64,000 nucleotides of DNA from Halobacillus_B rhizosphaerae (GCF_046719735.1 NZ_JAUTWQ010000001.1:1-64000); one strand, 5' to 3'; numbered from the stretch's first letter, positions 44,350 to 53,611 are shown. Numbers and translations are program-made. Notes: generated by a model not told the origin, from the letters alone.

Positions 44350-45621
44350 ATGGACTTGCTAAAAGATTTAAAACAACGAGGGTTAATTAATCAAATAACC
44401 GATGAAGAGGGTCTGGCCAAACATTTAAGTGAGAAACAAGTAACGTTATACTGTGGGTTTGATCCTACGGCCGACAGTCTGCATATTGGTCACTTACTCC
44501 CTGCTTTGATGCTGAAACGTTTTCAGCAGGCAGGTCATCGTCCTATTGCTCTAGTAGGCGGCGGTACTGGGATGATCGGAGACCCTAGTGGTAGATCAGA
44601 AGAACGTCAGTTGAATGAAGCAAGTGTTGTTCAACATTTCAGTAATAAATTAACGGAACAGCTAGCAAAGATCTTGAATTTTGACCAGGGGGATAATGCG
44701 GCAGTTTCAAAGAATAATTACGAGTGGCTTTCCCAAATGACCATCATCGATTTTCTTCGTGATACTGGGAAGCACTTTGGAATCAATTACATGCTGGCCA
44801 AAGATTCTGTAGAATCGAGGATTGAACAAGGAATCAGCTTCACTGAATTCAGCTACATGATTTTACAGTCATTAGATTTTCAGAAGTTATATGAGAAAGA
44901 GAATTGTACCTTGCAAATTGGGGGAAGTGACCAATGGGGGAATATAACCGCTGGGCTGGAGTTGCTGCGCAGGTCTGCTGCTGGAGAAAAACAGGTAGAA
45001 GCATATGGAATTACTATGCCGCTCGTAACTAAAGCCGACGGTACAAAGTTTGGAAAAACGGCTGGCGGAGCTGTATGGCTTGATCCGAAGAAAACATCCC
45101 CGTACGAGTTTTACCAATTCTGGATTAACGCAGATGATCGGGATGTCATTCCATTCCTCAACTACTTCACTTTTTTGACTATGGAAGAGATTGCAGAATT
45201 GGAAAAAGAAGTAGAGCAGCATCCTGAGAAACGGACAGCTCAGCGACGGCTGGCTGAAGAAATGACTAAATTGGTTCATAATGAAGAAGCGCTGAAGCAA
45301 GCGGAAAGAATTACTGAAGCCCTATTTAATGGAGACATTAAAGCACTGTCCGGTCAGGAAATTCAGCAAGGCTTTAAAGATGTACCTGCCTACACTTCCG
45401 AGGAATTATCACCGGGACTCATTGATTTACTTGTCCATGCCGGGATTTCTTCTTCTAAACGTCAAGCAAGAGAAGACATTAAGAATGGAGCTATTTATGT
45501 AAACGGGGAGCGAAATCAAGAACTAACTTATACGATCTCTCCCAGTGATCGAATTGAAGATAAATTTACGATTATCCGCAGAGGCAAGAAAAAATACTTT
45601 CTCATCCACTATAGGGGATAA
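44350..45621 (+). CDS. tyrS: Tyrosyl-tRNA synthetase TyrS
   Basis: The 423-residue class I synthetase has the HIGH motif DSLHIGHLLPALML (about residues 40-53), the tyrosine pocket GGSDQWGNI, the KMSKS variant TKFGKTAGG (about 229-237), and a C-terminal S4 domain (SKRQAREDIKNGAIYVNGE). It attaches tyrosine to tRNA-Tyr. The ATG at 44350 is preferred, with AAGGAG 8 bases before it; a GTG at 44341 lies inside that site. Expression is under the T-box leader upstream. Confidence 0.96.
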   Translation: MDLLKDLKQRGLINQITDEEGLAKHLSEKQVTLYCGFDPTADSLHIGHLLPALMLKRFQQAGHRPIALVGGGTGMIGDPSGRSEERQLNEASVVQHFSNKLTEQLAKILNFDQGDNAAVSKNNYEWLSQMTIIDFLRDTGKHFGINYMLAKDSVESRIEQGISFTEFSYMILQSLDFQKLYEKENCTLQIGGSDQWGNITAGLELLRRSAAGEKQVEAYGITMPLVTKADGTKFGKTAGGAVWLDPKKTSPYEFYQFWINADDRDVIPFLNYFTFLTMEEIAELEKEVEQHPEKRTAQRRLAEEMTKLVHNEEALKQAERITEALFNGDIKALSGQEIQQGFKDVPAYTSEELSPGLIDLLVHAGISSSKRQAREDIKNGAIYVNGERNQELTYTISPSDRIEDKFTIIRRGKKKYFLIHYRG

Positions 45622-45641
45622 AGGCGAATTTATCCGCAGAA

Positions 45642-45678
45642 AGCCCGAACTAATGGTTCATCATTGGTTCGGGTTTTT
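45642..45678 (+). terminator. Terminator after tyrS
   Basis: CCCGAACTAAT pairs with ATTGGTTCGGG around GGTTCATC, followed by TTTTT. It is one of the CCGAAC/GTTCGG hairpins of the window and shares GAAAGCCCGAACTAAT with the one at 58157. Confidence 0.87.
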
Positions 45679-45700
45679 ATGTAGCCGAAAGAAAGATAGA

Positions 45701-45734
45701 AAAAAAGCCGCCTTACAATAAGGCGGCTTTTTGA
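45701..45734. terminator. Terminator of rpsD
   Basis: AAAAGCCGCCTTA pairs with TAAGGCGGCTTTT around CAA, with T runs on both sides. Confidence 0.9.
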
Positions 45735-45741
45735 TAAGCTA

Positions 45742-46344
45742 TTAACGAGAGTAGTACTCAACGATAAGCGCTTCATTAATTTCAGCTGGAAGTTCAGAAC
45801 GTTCTGGGTAACGAGAGTAAGAACCTTCACGTTTGTCACTATCAAAGGACAAATATTCAGGTACGAAGTTGTTAACTTCAACAGCTTCTTCTACTACGTT
45901 TAAGTTCTGAGATTTTTCGCGAAGACCAATAACTTGGTTAGGTGCAACGCGGTAGGAAGGGATGTCTACACGTCCTCCATCTACAGTTACGTGTCCGTGG
46001 TTTACTAGCTGACGAGCCTGACGACGCGTGCGAGCAAGACCTAGACGGTAAACGAGGTTGTCCAGACGAGATTCGAGAAGAACCATGAAGTTCTCACCAT
46101 GAATCCCTTTCATGTTTCCTGCCTCTTCAAACATACGGCGGAATTGACGCTCAGTTAAACCATACATAAAACGAAGTTTCTGCTTCTCTTGAAGCTGTAA
46201 TCCGTATTCAGATAGTTTTTTTCGTTGGTTTGGACCGTGTTGTCCAGGTGCGTAAGGGCGCTTTTCTAGCTCCTTACCAGTTCCGCTTAAAGAAATGCCA
46301 TAGCGACGGGATTTTTTCCAGGTAGATCCTGTGTAACGTGCCAT
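45742..46344 (-). CDS. rpsD: 30S ribosomal protein S4
   Basis: The 200-residue protein starts MARYTGSTWKKSRRYGISLS, with the typical S4 KRPYAPGQHG and an S4 RNA-binding domain (SRLDNLVYRLGLARTRRQAR). It is a primary 16S rRNA-binding protein that nucleates 30S assembly and in Bacillus represses its own gene through the leader. Both the promoter and the leader are visible upstream. Confidence 0.97.
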   Translation of the reverse strand: MARYTGSTWKKSRRYGISLSGTGKELEKRPYAPGQHGPNQRKKLSEYGLQLQEKQKLRFMYGLTERQFRRMFEEAGNMKGIHGENFMVLLESRLDNLVYRLGLARTRRQARQLVNHGHVTVDGGRVDIPSYRVAPNQVIGLREKSQNLNVVEEAVEVNNFVPEYLSFDSDKREGSYSRYPERSELPAEINEALIVEYYSR

Positions 46345-46528
46345 AGGTATTTCCTCCTTTTTATTTTATTTTGCATAAAATAAAAACAGGTGTGTCCATT
46401 TTACGCTGCTCATTATGTTTTCATGCACCATCGCTCCAGCAGCAGAGAGTTACACGATGCACCTCTTAACCAAGAGGAACAAAATGAAGACAACGCCGGT
46501 TCACATAGGCTGCCATTTATTTTACACA
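46345..46528 (-). promoter_or_regulatory. rpsD leader (S4 autoregulatory element)
   Basis: About 184 transcribed bases separate the promoter from the rpsD start. In B. subtilis an rpsD leader of similar length folds into a pseudoknot bound by S4 to repress translation. The leader here has several pairing segments, such as CTGCTGCTGGAGCGATGG near 46430 and TCCTCTTGGTTAAGAGG. I did not fold it fully. This region of the 356-base gap carries no gene. Confidence 0.65.
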
Positions 46529-46534
46529 AATGCC

Positions 46535-46563
46535 ATTATAATTTTTTTAAGCTATTAAGTCAA
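46535..46563 (-). promoter_or_regulatory. Consensus sigma-A promoter of rpsD
   Basis: On the minus strand TTGACT (46563-46558) and TATAAT (46540-46535) are 17 bases apart, a near-consensus housekeeping promoter. Confidence 0.88.
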
Positions 46564-46656
46564 GGCATTCTGTTACATTAGGAGATTTAATTAGTATAAG
46601 GAAAGATTTATTTATGTAAAATCAGCATATAATCATCTTTTGAGGGTATATAGTAG

Positions 46657-46665
46657 TGGTATAAT
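46657..46665 (+). promoter_or_regulatory. Extended -10 promoter for the GGDEF gene
   Basis: TGGTATAAT at 46657-46665 has the TGn extension plus a perfect -10. The -35 region is poor (TTGAGG). Confidence 0.5.
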
Positions 46666-46700
46666 AGACTCAATTATGATGGATGATAGGTGAGATGCAT

Positions 46701-48611
46701 ATGGGAGCCAATAAACAAAAGAATAAAGATTTAAATCAGCTGAGAAGTGATATGTTTGAACTGTTTACCACCAATACTAATATAAGCTACAGTACTTGTA
46801 TGACAGAAGCAAGCAATAAAGTGTGCAGTTTTCTAAAGGCGGATGTCGCGGTCCTGTACCAGTTAGATGAATGGAAGGGAAGATATCATTTAATTACAGA
46901 TCGTGAGGAAATGAAACAAAAATTCCACGAGACGTTGAGTTTAAAAGATTTTCGCGGTACTCCCCGCCAGTATTTATTTGACCTGACTTCTGATGAGCAG
47001 CTCTCTATTCCTAAGCAGAAAGAGTATATCCAGGCGTATCAACTACCTCTTTTTTCTGATGAAAGATGCTTAGGGTTTATGTGGGTGGGATTTAAAGAAG
47101 AGATCTCACTGCCTCTTTCTCTTTTAGATGGTCTGGCGTTAGAAATTACGAGATGTGTGAATCATGCAGTCAGTTGTTATGCTTCCATAGAAGAAGGACA
47201 GAAGTACGAACTGCTCTATAATGTGGCCGCTAAGTTTCATTCTTCCATCGACATGGACGGGGTATTAAAAGAAATTATCGCTACATTGAGAAAAATTTAT
47301 CCGGAATTTCATTATTATTTATTGTTATCTCAGAGTTACACGTCTGACAGTGAACTCCCTGTTCGAGAACTGACGTACGAACGTGATGCCTCATCTAAAG
47401 CAAGTACCCATGCGTTTTTAACTGGAGAAGTTCAGATAGAGGAGAGGAAGTCAGAAATGCAATCTTTTCTATATGCTCCATTGAAAGGGAAGCAGGGGAT
47501 TTATGGAGTACTGGAAGTAGCAGCGCCCAGCTATTTATATTTTCCCCAAAAGGACATTGATTTCTTTGTGTTAATTTCAAATACTGCTGGTAAAGCTCTG
47601 GAAAACGCCAAATTATACATGCAGTCCCGAAGTCTGATTGATGATCTTCAACTGATTAATGAAACCGCTCATAAATTAAATTCCAACATGAGGCTGACAG
47701 AGAAAATATCTTATATGGCCTCTCAAATTAAAACTTCCTTTCAGGCAGATGAAGTAGGTTTTCTAATTTTCAATAATGAAAATGACAAGCAAGCTTATTC
47801 AGTATTAGATGGGAGTTCACCTTTCTTTATTTCAGAAAGAGCTGAGCACCTTATCTATGAAATCAGCAGAATGTCCGGAAAAACTCAAGAACCCCTGTTT
47901 GTAGGGGATTATGCTGCTAAGACAGGCGGAGGTGAGTGTCCTTACCAATCTATTATGGCAGTACCCATGATGGCGCATGATCAATTGAACGGTCTGGCTG
48001 TAGTATTTAAAAAAACGCCCTACTTTTTCAGCTTTGATTCTTTCAAACTGCTCCAATCCCTTGTCCATCATTCTACTCTTGCTTTTGCCAACTCTATGTT
48101 AAGAGAAGAACTGGAAAAAACAATCATCACAGATTACTTAACAAAACTGCATTCAAGAAATTATTTAGATAAATGTATGGATAAATACTTGGAACAGGAT
48201 GAGCTGGGACATTTTATCCTGATCGATATTGATAATTTTAAGAAGGTGAATGACACCTATGGTCATCAAGTAGGGGATGCGGTTATCACCCAAGTGGCTC
48301 AATCCATAAAAAAAATTGTAGGAGAGCAGGGTCTGGCAGCTCGATGGGGAGGAGAAGAACTTGCTGTATATTTACCTTCTCTTTCGATTGAAAAAGCTTA
48401 TGAAATGACTGATTATATTCGCGAAGAAATTTCAGTCGTCACAAATCCTTCCGTGACCGTCTCCTGCGGCATCTCCTCTTGGACAGCAGAGAATCGTCCG
48501 GAAAGTCAAAGAATAGTTCAGCAAGCCGATGATGCGCTTTATACAGCTAAGGGTTCTGGCAAAAATCAAATCATTATGGCAGGGCAGGCTCCTGGTTCCT
48601 TTATCTTTTAA
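46701..48611 (+). CDS. GAF-GGDEF diguanylate cyclase, DgcP/YtrP-like
   Basis: The product is about 636 residues. Two or more GAF-like domains fill residues 20-460 (SFLKADVAVLYQLDEWKG; FYQADEVGFLI-type segments and ALEVAAPSYLYFPQKD). A GGDEF domain follows at 470-630, with FILIDIDNFKKVNDTYGHQ and the active-site loop AARWGGEELAVYLP, so cyclase activity is likely. No RxxD inhibitory site is evident five residues before the loop. The ATG at 46701 has GGTGAG 6 bases upstream; ATGs at 46683 and 46695 lack one. B. subtilis ytrP (dgcP) is the positional counterpart. Confidence 0.88.
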   Translation: MGANKQKNKDLNQLRSDMFELFTTNTNISYSTCMTEASNKVCSFLKADVAVLYQLDEWKGRYHLITDREEMKQKFHETLSLKDFRGTPRQYLFDLTSDEQLSIPKQKEYIQAYQLPLFSDERCLGFMWVGFKEEISLPLSLLDGLALEITRCVNHAVSCYASIEEGQKYELLYNVAAKFHSSIDMDGVLKEIIATLRKIYPEFHYYLLLSQSYTSDSELPVRELTYERDASSKASTHAFLTGEVQIEERKSEMQSFLYAPLKGKQGIYGVLEVAAPSYLYFPQKDIDFFVLISNTAGKALENAKLYMQSRSLIDDLQLINETAHKLNSNMRLTEKISYMASQIKTSFQADEVGFLIFNNENDKQAYSVLDGSSPFFISERAEHLIYEISRMSGKTQEPLFVGDYAAKTGGGECPYQSIMAVPMMAHDQLNGLAVVFKKTPYFFSFDSFKLLQSLVHHSTLAFANSMLREELEKTIITDYLTKLHSRNYLDKCMDKYLEQDELGHFILIDIDNFKKVNDTYGHQVGDAVITQVAQSIKKIVGEQGLAARWGGEELAVYLPSLSIEKAYEMTDYIREEISVVTNPSVTVSCGISSWTAENRPESQRIVQQADDALYTAKGSGKNQIIMAGQAPGSFIF

Positions 48612-48737
48612 CTTTAAATCCTGCAGCGAAATCTAGTAATGATCGTTTTCAAAGAATAAGGCTTGTTTGTATTTTATCTTGGATAGCTAAATAGAATAAT
48701 TAGATTCATGAAAGTGAGTTAAAGAAAGGGTCATAAA

Positions 48738-49337
48738 ATGAAGGATCAATTTTTTAATTTAATGAAATGGATGACACACAAAGCAGAAGGAAGAAGATTT
48801 ATTTTGGGAGTAGATGGATTAAGCCGATCAGGGAAAACGACTCTAGTCGAAAAAATAACCCGCCGGCTTTCCTTTGCTCACGTTCCCGTTTATGTGTTTC
48901 ATATTGATGATTTAATTACCGCTTCCACATCTAGATACCATACGGGTTATCCTGAGTGGTATGAATATTATTACCTGCAGTGGGAGGTCGACTATTTAAC
49001 GAAGCAGTTATTCCAAAAAATTAGAACATCGGAGAGCCTTCAGCTGCTTATATATAATGCTGAAGAGGATGAGCAGACAATGCATACGATATTTCTGCCT
49101 AGTTCATGTGTAGTGATTATCGAGGGAGTATTTTTGCAGAGGAAAGAATGGAGGGGGTATTTCGATTACTTAGTTTACTTGAATTGTTCTCGTGAGATTA
49201 GGTTCAAAAGAGAGAAAGAAACGACCCAAAGGAATTTTTGCAAATTTATAAATAGGTATTGGAAAGCAGAAGATTTCTATTTGAAGACGGAAAAACCGCT
49301 TTCTTCAGCAGACCATGTCATACATATAAAGACATAA
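48738..49337 (+). CDS. Uridine-kinase-like P-loop kinase
   Basis: The 199-residue protein has a Walker A motif, GVDGLSRSGKTTLVEK (about residues 24-39), a lid-like region and an Asp-rich HIDDLITA that fits the phosphoacceptor side of the uridine kinase/phosphoribulokinase-like fold. EGVFLQRKEWRGYFDYLVYL is typical of the family. The true substrate is unknown; close relatives are usually annotated as kinase or uridine kinase. It stands alone before the terminator at 49346. Confidence 0.78.
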   Translation: MKDQFFNLMKWMTHKAEGRRFILGVDGLSRSGKTTLVEKITRRLSFAHVPVYVFHIDDLITASTSRYHTGYPEWYEYYYLQWEVDYLTKQLFQKIRTSESLQLLIYNAEEDEQTMHTIFLPSSCVVIIEGVFLQRKEWRGYFDYLVYLNCSREIRFKREKETTQRNFCKFINRYWKAEDFYLKTEKPLSSADHVIHIKT

Positions 49338-49345
49338 TGGTAAGA

Positions 49346-49377
49346 AAAACCCCGGAAAGTCAGCTTTCCGGGGTTTT
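49346..49377. terminator. Bidirectional terminator
   Basis: AAAACCCCGGAAAG pairs with CTTTCCGGGGTTTT around TCAG, between the kinase gene and the convergent GAF gene. Confidence 0.92.
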
Positions 49378-49384
49378 GGGATGG

Positions 49385-49864
49385 TTAAATATAGTCTTCC
49401 AGAGCTTCAGCAAATTGAGTGATATATTTTACATCCAGTTCATCAAATCTACTTACAGTCGGACTATCGATATCGAGTACACCATAAATCTCATTCTGCT
49501 TGATCATCGGAACTACTATTTCCGAACGACTGGCAGCATCACAAGCAATATGCCCCGGGAACGAATGCACGTCGTCCACTTTCTGGACCTGTCTTTCTTT
49601 TACTGCTGTCCCGCATACACCTTTACCAGACGGAATGCGCACACACGCTGGAAGTCCTTGAAAAGGTCCAAGAACTAGCTGATCTTCTTTCCAAAGATAG
49701 AAACCTACCCAGTTTACATCTTCAAGGAATTGATTGAGTAGGGAAGAAGCGTTAGATAGATTCGCTATGTCATCGGTTTCTCCTGTACAGAGCGCGTGAA
49801 GCTGTTTAATTAATAGCTGATAATTCTCTTCCTTAGTACCTGTATACTGAGAAGATTGAAACAT
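49385..49864 (-). CDS. ytsP: Free methionine-(R)-sulfoxide reductase, GAF type (YtsP)
   Basis: The 159-residue single GAF domain has the fRMsr cysteines in FQGLPACVRIPSGKGVCGTA (Cys at about residues 84 and 94) and a third in GHIACDAASRSEIVVP (about 118). IYGVLDIDSPTVSRFD is the family hallmark. It reduces free Met-R-O in the cytoplasm. YtsP is the B. subtilis counterpart near rpsD. Confidence 0.88.
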   Translation of the reverse strand: MFQSSQYTGTKEENYQLLIKQLHALCTGETDDIANLSNASSLLNQFLEDVNWVGFYLWKEDQLVLGPFQGLPACVRIPSGKGVCGTAVKERQVQKVDDVHSFPGHIACDAASRSEIVVPMIKQNEIYGVLDIDSPTVSRFDELDVKYITQFAEALEDYI

Positions 49865-49987
49865 AGAATGACCTCCTGGATTAGTTTTTCGACAATTCTC
49901 TCTAAGATCTTGTCGGGATTTGGTGCACGATTATAAGAAGGAATTTCTTATATAAGGGAGAATATCATCCCTAAGGAGGGAAAAATT

Positions 49988-50596
49988 ATGAACCGTCAGA
50001 CCTCAACTCGCCAAAAGGTTTTGGATGTTGCCTGTGGTTTGTTTTACAGCAATGGTTTTAATGGGACTTCCGTTCGAGATATAGCAAGTGCTGCAAAGGT
50101 TAATGTGTCACTCATTAATTATTACTTTAAAAGTAAACAAGGCCTGTTTGAATCGCTGGCCATTAATTATTTCGAGCCATACTTGGAAATGATGGAAGAA
50201 GAGTTGTCCTATTGTAAAGAAGGACGAATGGAATCCTTGGTGAAAAGAATTTTACAATATAAGCAAACGCATTATCAACTTTCTTGTTTATTATATAGAG
50301 AATTATCATTAAATACGGTTTTTGCCAGAGAAATGCTTGTTACCTATCTAGCAAAAGAAAACCACTTGTTTACTCAATTACTGTTTCAAAAAGTTAACCC
50401 CATAGAAGTTACTTTTAAAGAGAAACTATGTCTTTTACAGCTTAAAGGATTACTGAATGCCCCTTTTATGATGCCTCAGGAATTTAGAGATCCGTTTATA
50501 ACAGAGGCATCGATTGATCATTTTGTAGAAGTGTATAGTCATTTAATGATGCAGCGGAAATCTATGCAGCATGAGCAGGTCACAGTGAACGCGTGA
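49988..50596 (+). CDS. refZ: TetR-family RefZ (YttP), Z-ring regulator
   Basis: The 202-residue protein has a TetR helix-turn-helix (TSVRDIASAAKVNVSLINYYF, about residues 25-45, key residues around VSLINYYFKSKQGLFE). B. subtilis RefZ (YttP) lies between ytsP and hisJ/ezrA as here, binds specific sites near the origin and affects FtsZ ring placement during sporulation. CTAAGGAGGG precedes the ATG. Its 3' end overlaps convergent hisJ by 17 bases. Confidence 0.87.
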   Translation: MNRQTSTRQKVLDVACGLFYSNGFNGTSVRDIASAAKVNVSLINYYFKSKQGLFESLAINYFEPYLEMMEEELSYCKEGRMESLVKRILQYKQTHYQLSCLLYRELSLNTVFAREMLVTYLAKENHLFTQLLFQKVNPIEVTFKEKLCLLQLKGLLNAPFMMPQEFRDPFITEASIDHFVEVYSHLMMQRKSMQHEQVTVNA

Positions 50597-51389
50597 GCAA
50601 TGCTTGATCGATTTGGGCCGCCCCTTGCTTTAAGCCATGGGATGTATGCGCATCTGACCCGTAAATCAGGGGGATGCCCATCGAACTTGCGAGATTCGCT
50701 ATGTGTTTGGGAGGATAACTTTCCTTACAGTAAGTTTTGTTTACTCCTGCCCCATTATAATCTAAAGTGGCCATGTTTTGTTGAGCTGATTCTAGAAACG
50801 ATGCAGCCATTTCTTCCCAGGTTTCAGGAGCAGGAAACAGTGATTGAAACTTTTTCACAAGTGTCATATGACCAATCCGATTGGGCTTGTACCTTCCTAA
50901 AGATGATTCAGCTGATTGAGATAATGCCTGAAAATAAGTTTGGTATACTTTCTCCAATGAACCGAAGTCCTTTACTGTCTCTTCGAACATTTCAGGACTG
51001 TAATCGATACAGTACCACTGCTTTTTCCCCTCTAAAAAATGCACAGACAATATCCCGTCGTCCATTTCCGGTCCATAAGTATTAAGAAATTGAAGCGTCT
51101 GTTCTTCAAACCCTTTAATGAAATCAATTTCAAATCCTGCATTAATGGTGATATCCTGCTCATATTCTTTCTTTAGTTTCTGTAGTTCCTGTAGATAGGG
51201 TTCCACCAGGGACCGATCCATTCCACTGTCTTTGGATGGTACCGGGTCTTGAAATCCTTCAGGAAGAGGGGCATGCTCGGTAAAGGTCATCATATGGTAG
51301 TTCAATTGGATGGCTTGTTCGATATAAGCTTTAAGGTTATCTGTGGAACCGTGAGGACAGTAGGGAGAATGGATATGACCATCAAACAC
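50580..51389 (-). CDS. hisJ: Histidinol-phosphatase HisJ (PHP family)
   Basis: The 269-residue PHP-domain enzyme begins MFDGHIHSPYCPHGS, with the first metal motif HxH. Further ligands are in FTEHAPLPEG, NAGFEIDF, GILSVHFLEG and YGSDAHTSHGL. It removes phosphate from histidinol phosphate, the penultimate step of histidine synthesis. The GTG at 51389 has AAGGAGG 8 bases upstream; a frame extending to 51530 would lie in the ezrA promoter region. It is divergent from ezrA. Confidence 0.92.
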   Translation of the reverse strand: MFDGHIHSPYCPHGSTDNLKAYIEQAIQLNYHMMTFTEHAPLPEGFQDPVPSKDSGMDRSLVEPYLQELQKLKKEYEQDITINAGFEIDFIKGFEEQTLQFLNTYGPEMDDGILSVHFLEGKKQWYCIDYSPEMFEETVKDFGSLEKVYQTYFQALSQSAESSLGRYKPNRIGHMTLVKKFQSLFPAPETWEEMAASFLESAQQNMATLDYNGAGVNKTYCKESYPPKHIANLASSMGIPLIYGSDAHTSHGLKQGAAQIDQALLTRSL

Positions 51390-51548
51390 GAAAAGTTCCT
51401 CCTTTGAATTAGAATTTTTTGTCAATATGCTAATTATTTTGAAATATTTTAGCCAAAATGATTGTTTACATGGTATCATAATAGACAACTGAATTTCATT
51501 TGGAACGCTATCTTTCCATTGAACGTGCATATTGTAAGGAGGCTATTT

Positions 51549-53240
51549 ATGAGGTACATCATTGGGGCTATTTTATTATTAATTGCTTTGATCATAACTG
51601 GACTAATCTGGCGAAAGAAAGTCTATGATCAAGTTGATCGATTAGAAAGCTGGAAAATGGACATTATGAATCGGAGCGTTACGGAAGAACTGTCAAGAGT
51701 TAAAAGTCTTAATTTATCCGGAGAAACCCAAGAGAAATTCGAAGCGTGGCGGGATCGGTGGGACCAAATTTTAACGAAAGAGCTGCCTAACCTTGAAGAA
51801 GATTTATTTGATGTAGAAGAGGCTGCTGATCGTTATCAATTTAACCGGGTGAAGAAGACTTTATCCCTTACAGAACAAAAGCTGCTCGCAGTGGAAAAAG
51901 ATATTGAAGCGATGTTTGAAGAATTAGAAACGCTTCTTGATTCAGAGAAGAGCAGCCGAATTGAAATTGAGGCGGTTGAACCTGATTTACTGGAACTTTC
52001 AAAGTCCTTGCTGCATAACCGTCACCAATTTGGACATGCGGTTAAATTTTTTGAAAAACGGGTGGAAGAGCTGCAAAGTAAACTCCAGATCTATGAAAAC
52101 CTTACAATGCAAGGGGATTATTTGGAAGCGAAAGATTTAGTAGCTTCGGTTCGAGAAGACTTGAAAGAATTGCATGTGGATATAGAATATTTCCCAGATA
52201 GGTACAGAAAAGTTAAAAATGAGCTGCCTGAACAGCTGAATGACTTGTTAAATGGAATGGAAGATATGGAAAACGAGGGTTACAGGATCGCGTACCTTGA
52301 TTTCAAGCCGGAAATACATACATTTCAAGAACAGCTTACCGAAGGACTTGCTCAACTTGAACAAGGGAAACAGGAGAATATTGACTTAATTATTGACGAG
52401 GTTGAAACCCGAATGCAGGAGATGTACCGTCAACTAGAAACCGAAGCAATCGCTCATAATTATGTTGAAAAACAGCAGCCCTCTTACCGTGCTCATTTAG
52501 ATGAGCTGACGACAGTTCTTGAAACGACGGAAAAAGAGATGGAAGAACTTCAGATTGCGTATCAGCTGGAAGACGAGGACGTGGAGACGTACCGTACTTT
52601 AGGCAGCTGGCTTACACAATTAAAGAAGAAATATTTGAATTTCGATCATAAATATCAAGATGGACAAACTGCATTTTCCGAACTTCGTAATGAACTTGAA
52701 GAGTTTAAGGAGCAGTTGAGTGAATTGAAATCCAAGCATCAGGCATTTAGTGAAAGAATTCATATGCTGAGAAAAGACGAACTTGAGGCAAAGAATCAAA
52801 TCCAGACAATGGAACAGCTGCTTATAGATACACATCGCCGTTTAAAACGAAGCAATATTCCAGGGATCCCTGCAGATGCTTATGAACTGATGCAGGAAGC
52901 GAGTAATAAAGTGGATGAAGTATTTTTAAGTTTGGAACAACAGCCACTTGATATGACAGAAGTGCAGGACAGGCTTGATGCCGCACAGCAATTAACGGAA
53001 AAACTTCATATCGATGCAAAAGAATTGCTGGACAAAGCATATCTTGCAGAGCGCTTAATTCAATACGGAAATCGTTATCGAAGTCAGTACCCAATAATTG
53101 CCGCCCGGCTGTTAGAGGCTGAAAAAGAGTTTAGATCTTATAACTATGACGGAGCAGTTGAATTAGCTACTTCCGCCATTAAGGAAGTTGATCCTAAGGC
53201 ACTGGCTCGGTTAGAAGAGGAAGAAGAAGTCTTTGTTTAG
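51549..53240 (+). CDS. ezrA: Septation ring regulator EzrA
   Basis: The 563-residue protein has one N-terminal helix (MRYIIGAILLLIALIITGLI) and a long spectrin-like coiled-coil body, the EzrA layout. A patch near residues 505-515 resembles the QNR region that inhibits FtsZ (ERLIQYGNRYRSQYP at about 498-512). EzrA stops aberrant Z-rings and tethers division proteins. AAGGAGG precedes the ATG at 51549. It is followed 12 bases later by a small anchored protein. Confidence 0.94.
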   Translation: MRYIIGAILLLIALIITGLIWRKKVYDQVDRLESWKMDIMNRSVTEELSRVKSLNLSGETQEKFEAWRDRWDQILTKELPNLEEDLFDVEEAADRYQFNRVKKTLSLTEQKLLAVEKDIEAMFEELETLLDSEKSSRIEIEAVEPDLLELSKSLLHNRHQFGHAVKFFEKRVEELQSKLQIYENLTMQGDYLEAKDLVASVREDLKELHVDIEYFPDRYRKVKNELPEQLNDLLNGMEDMENEGYRIAYLDFKPEIHTFQEQLTEGLAQLEQGKQENIDLIIDEVETRMQEMYRQLETEAIAHNYVEKQQPSYRAHLDELTTVLETTEKEMEELQIAYQLEDEDVETYRTLGSWLTQLKKKYLNFDHKYQDGQTAFSELRNELEEFKEQLSELKSKHQAFSERIHMLRKDELEAKNQIQTMEQLLIDTHRRLKRSNIPGIPADAYELMQEASNKVDEVFLSLEQQPLDMTEVQDRLDAAQQLTEKLHIDAKELLDKAYLAERLIQYGNRYRSQYPIIAARLLEAEKEFRSYNYDGAVELATSAIKEVDPKALARLEEEEEVFV

Positions 53241-53252
53241 GAAGTGTAAACT

Positions 53253-53567
53253 ATGAAAAAAGGGCTGTTGATTCTTCTTGGAATAACTGGTGCTGCAATA
53301 TGGACCACTGTTATTGTTTTATTTTTCTTGGTGCCGTCTGAATCTCTTCAAGTCGAGGATCACGGTATGGCGGTCACCTTTGAACAGCCATTAAATGAGA
53401 AGAAACTTGATGCTCACTTTTCTAAAACGATACAGCAGCCCGCTGAAGGTACAGTTAAAACTGTACTTGGCACGAATAGAATTAGTGAGAAGTGGGTGGA
53501 GGATCTCAGCAAGGACGGGAAACTGAGTATTGACACCTTATTAGACGAATTAAATATTAAGAATTAG
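53253..53567 (+). CDS. Small signal-anchored protein next to ezrA, unknown
   Basis: The 104-residue product has a basic start and one hydrophobic segment (KKGLLILLGITGAAIWTTVIVLFF has the helix, about residues 2-25), then about 78 outward-facing residues (SLQVEDHGMAVTFEQP...VLGTNRISEKWVEDLS). I do not recognise the family. No lipobox or wall-anchor motif is seen. It starts 12 bases after ezrA with GGAAG upstream, so it is probably cotranscribed with it and could be a division accessory, which is inference. Confidence 0.72.
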   Translation: MKKGLLILLGITGAAIWTTVIVLFFLVPSESLQVEDHGMAVTFEQPLNEKKLDAHFSKTIQQPAEGTVKTVLGTNRISEKWVEDLSKDGKLSIDTLLDELNIKN

Positions 53568-53572
53568 TGTTC

Positions 53573-53611
53573 AAACTGGCCCAGGGTTTAACCTGCAGGG
53601 TCAGTTTTTTA
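53573..53611 (+). terminator. Terminator after the ezrA unit
   Basis: AAACTGGCCC pairs with GGGTCAGTTT, followed by T residues. Confidence 0.75.

Noticed and set aside
46390..46581. 63-codon plus-strand ORF in the rpsD leader
   Set aside because: It is antisense to the leader and promoter of rpsD and has no coding features.
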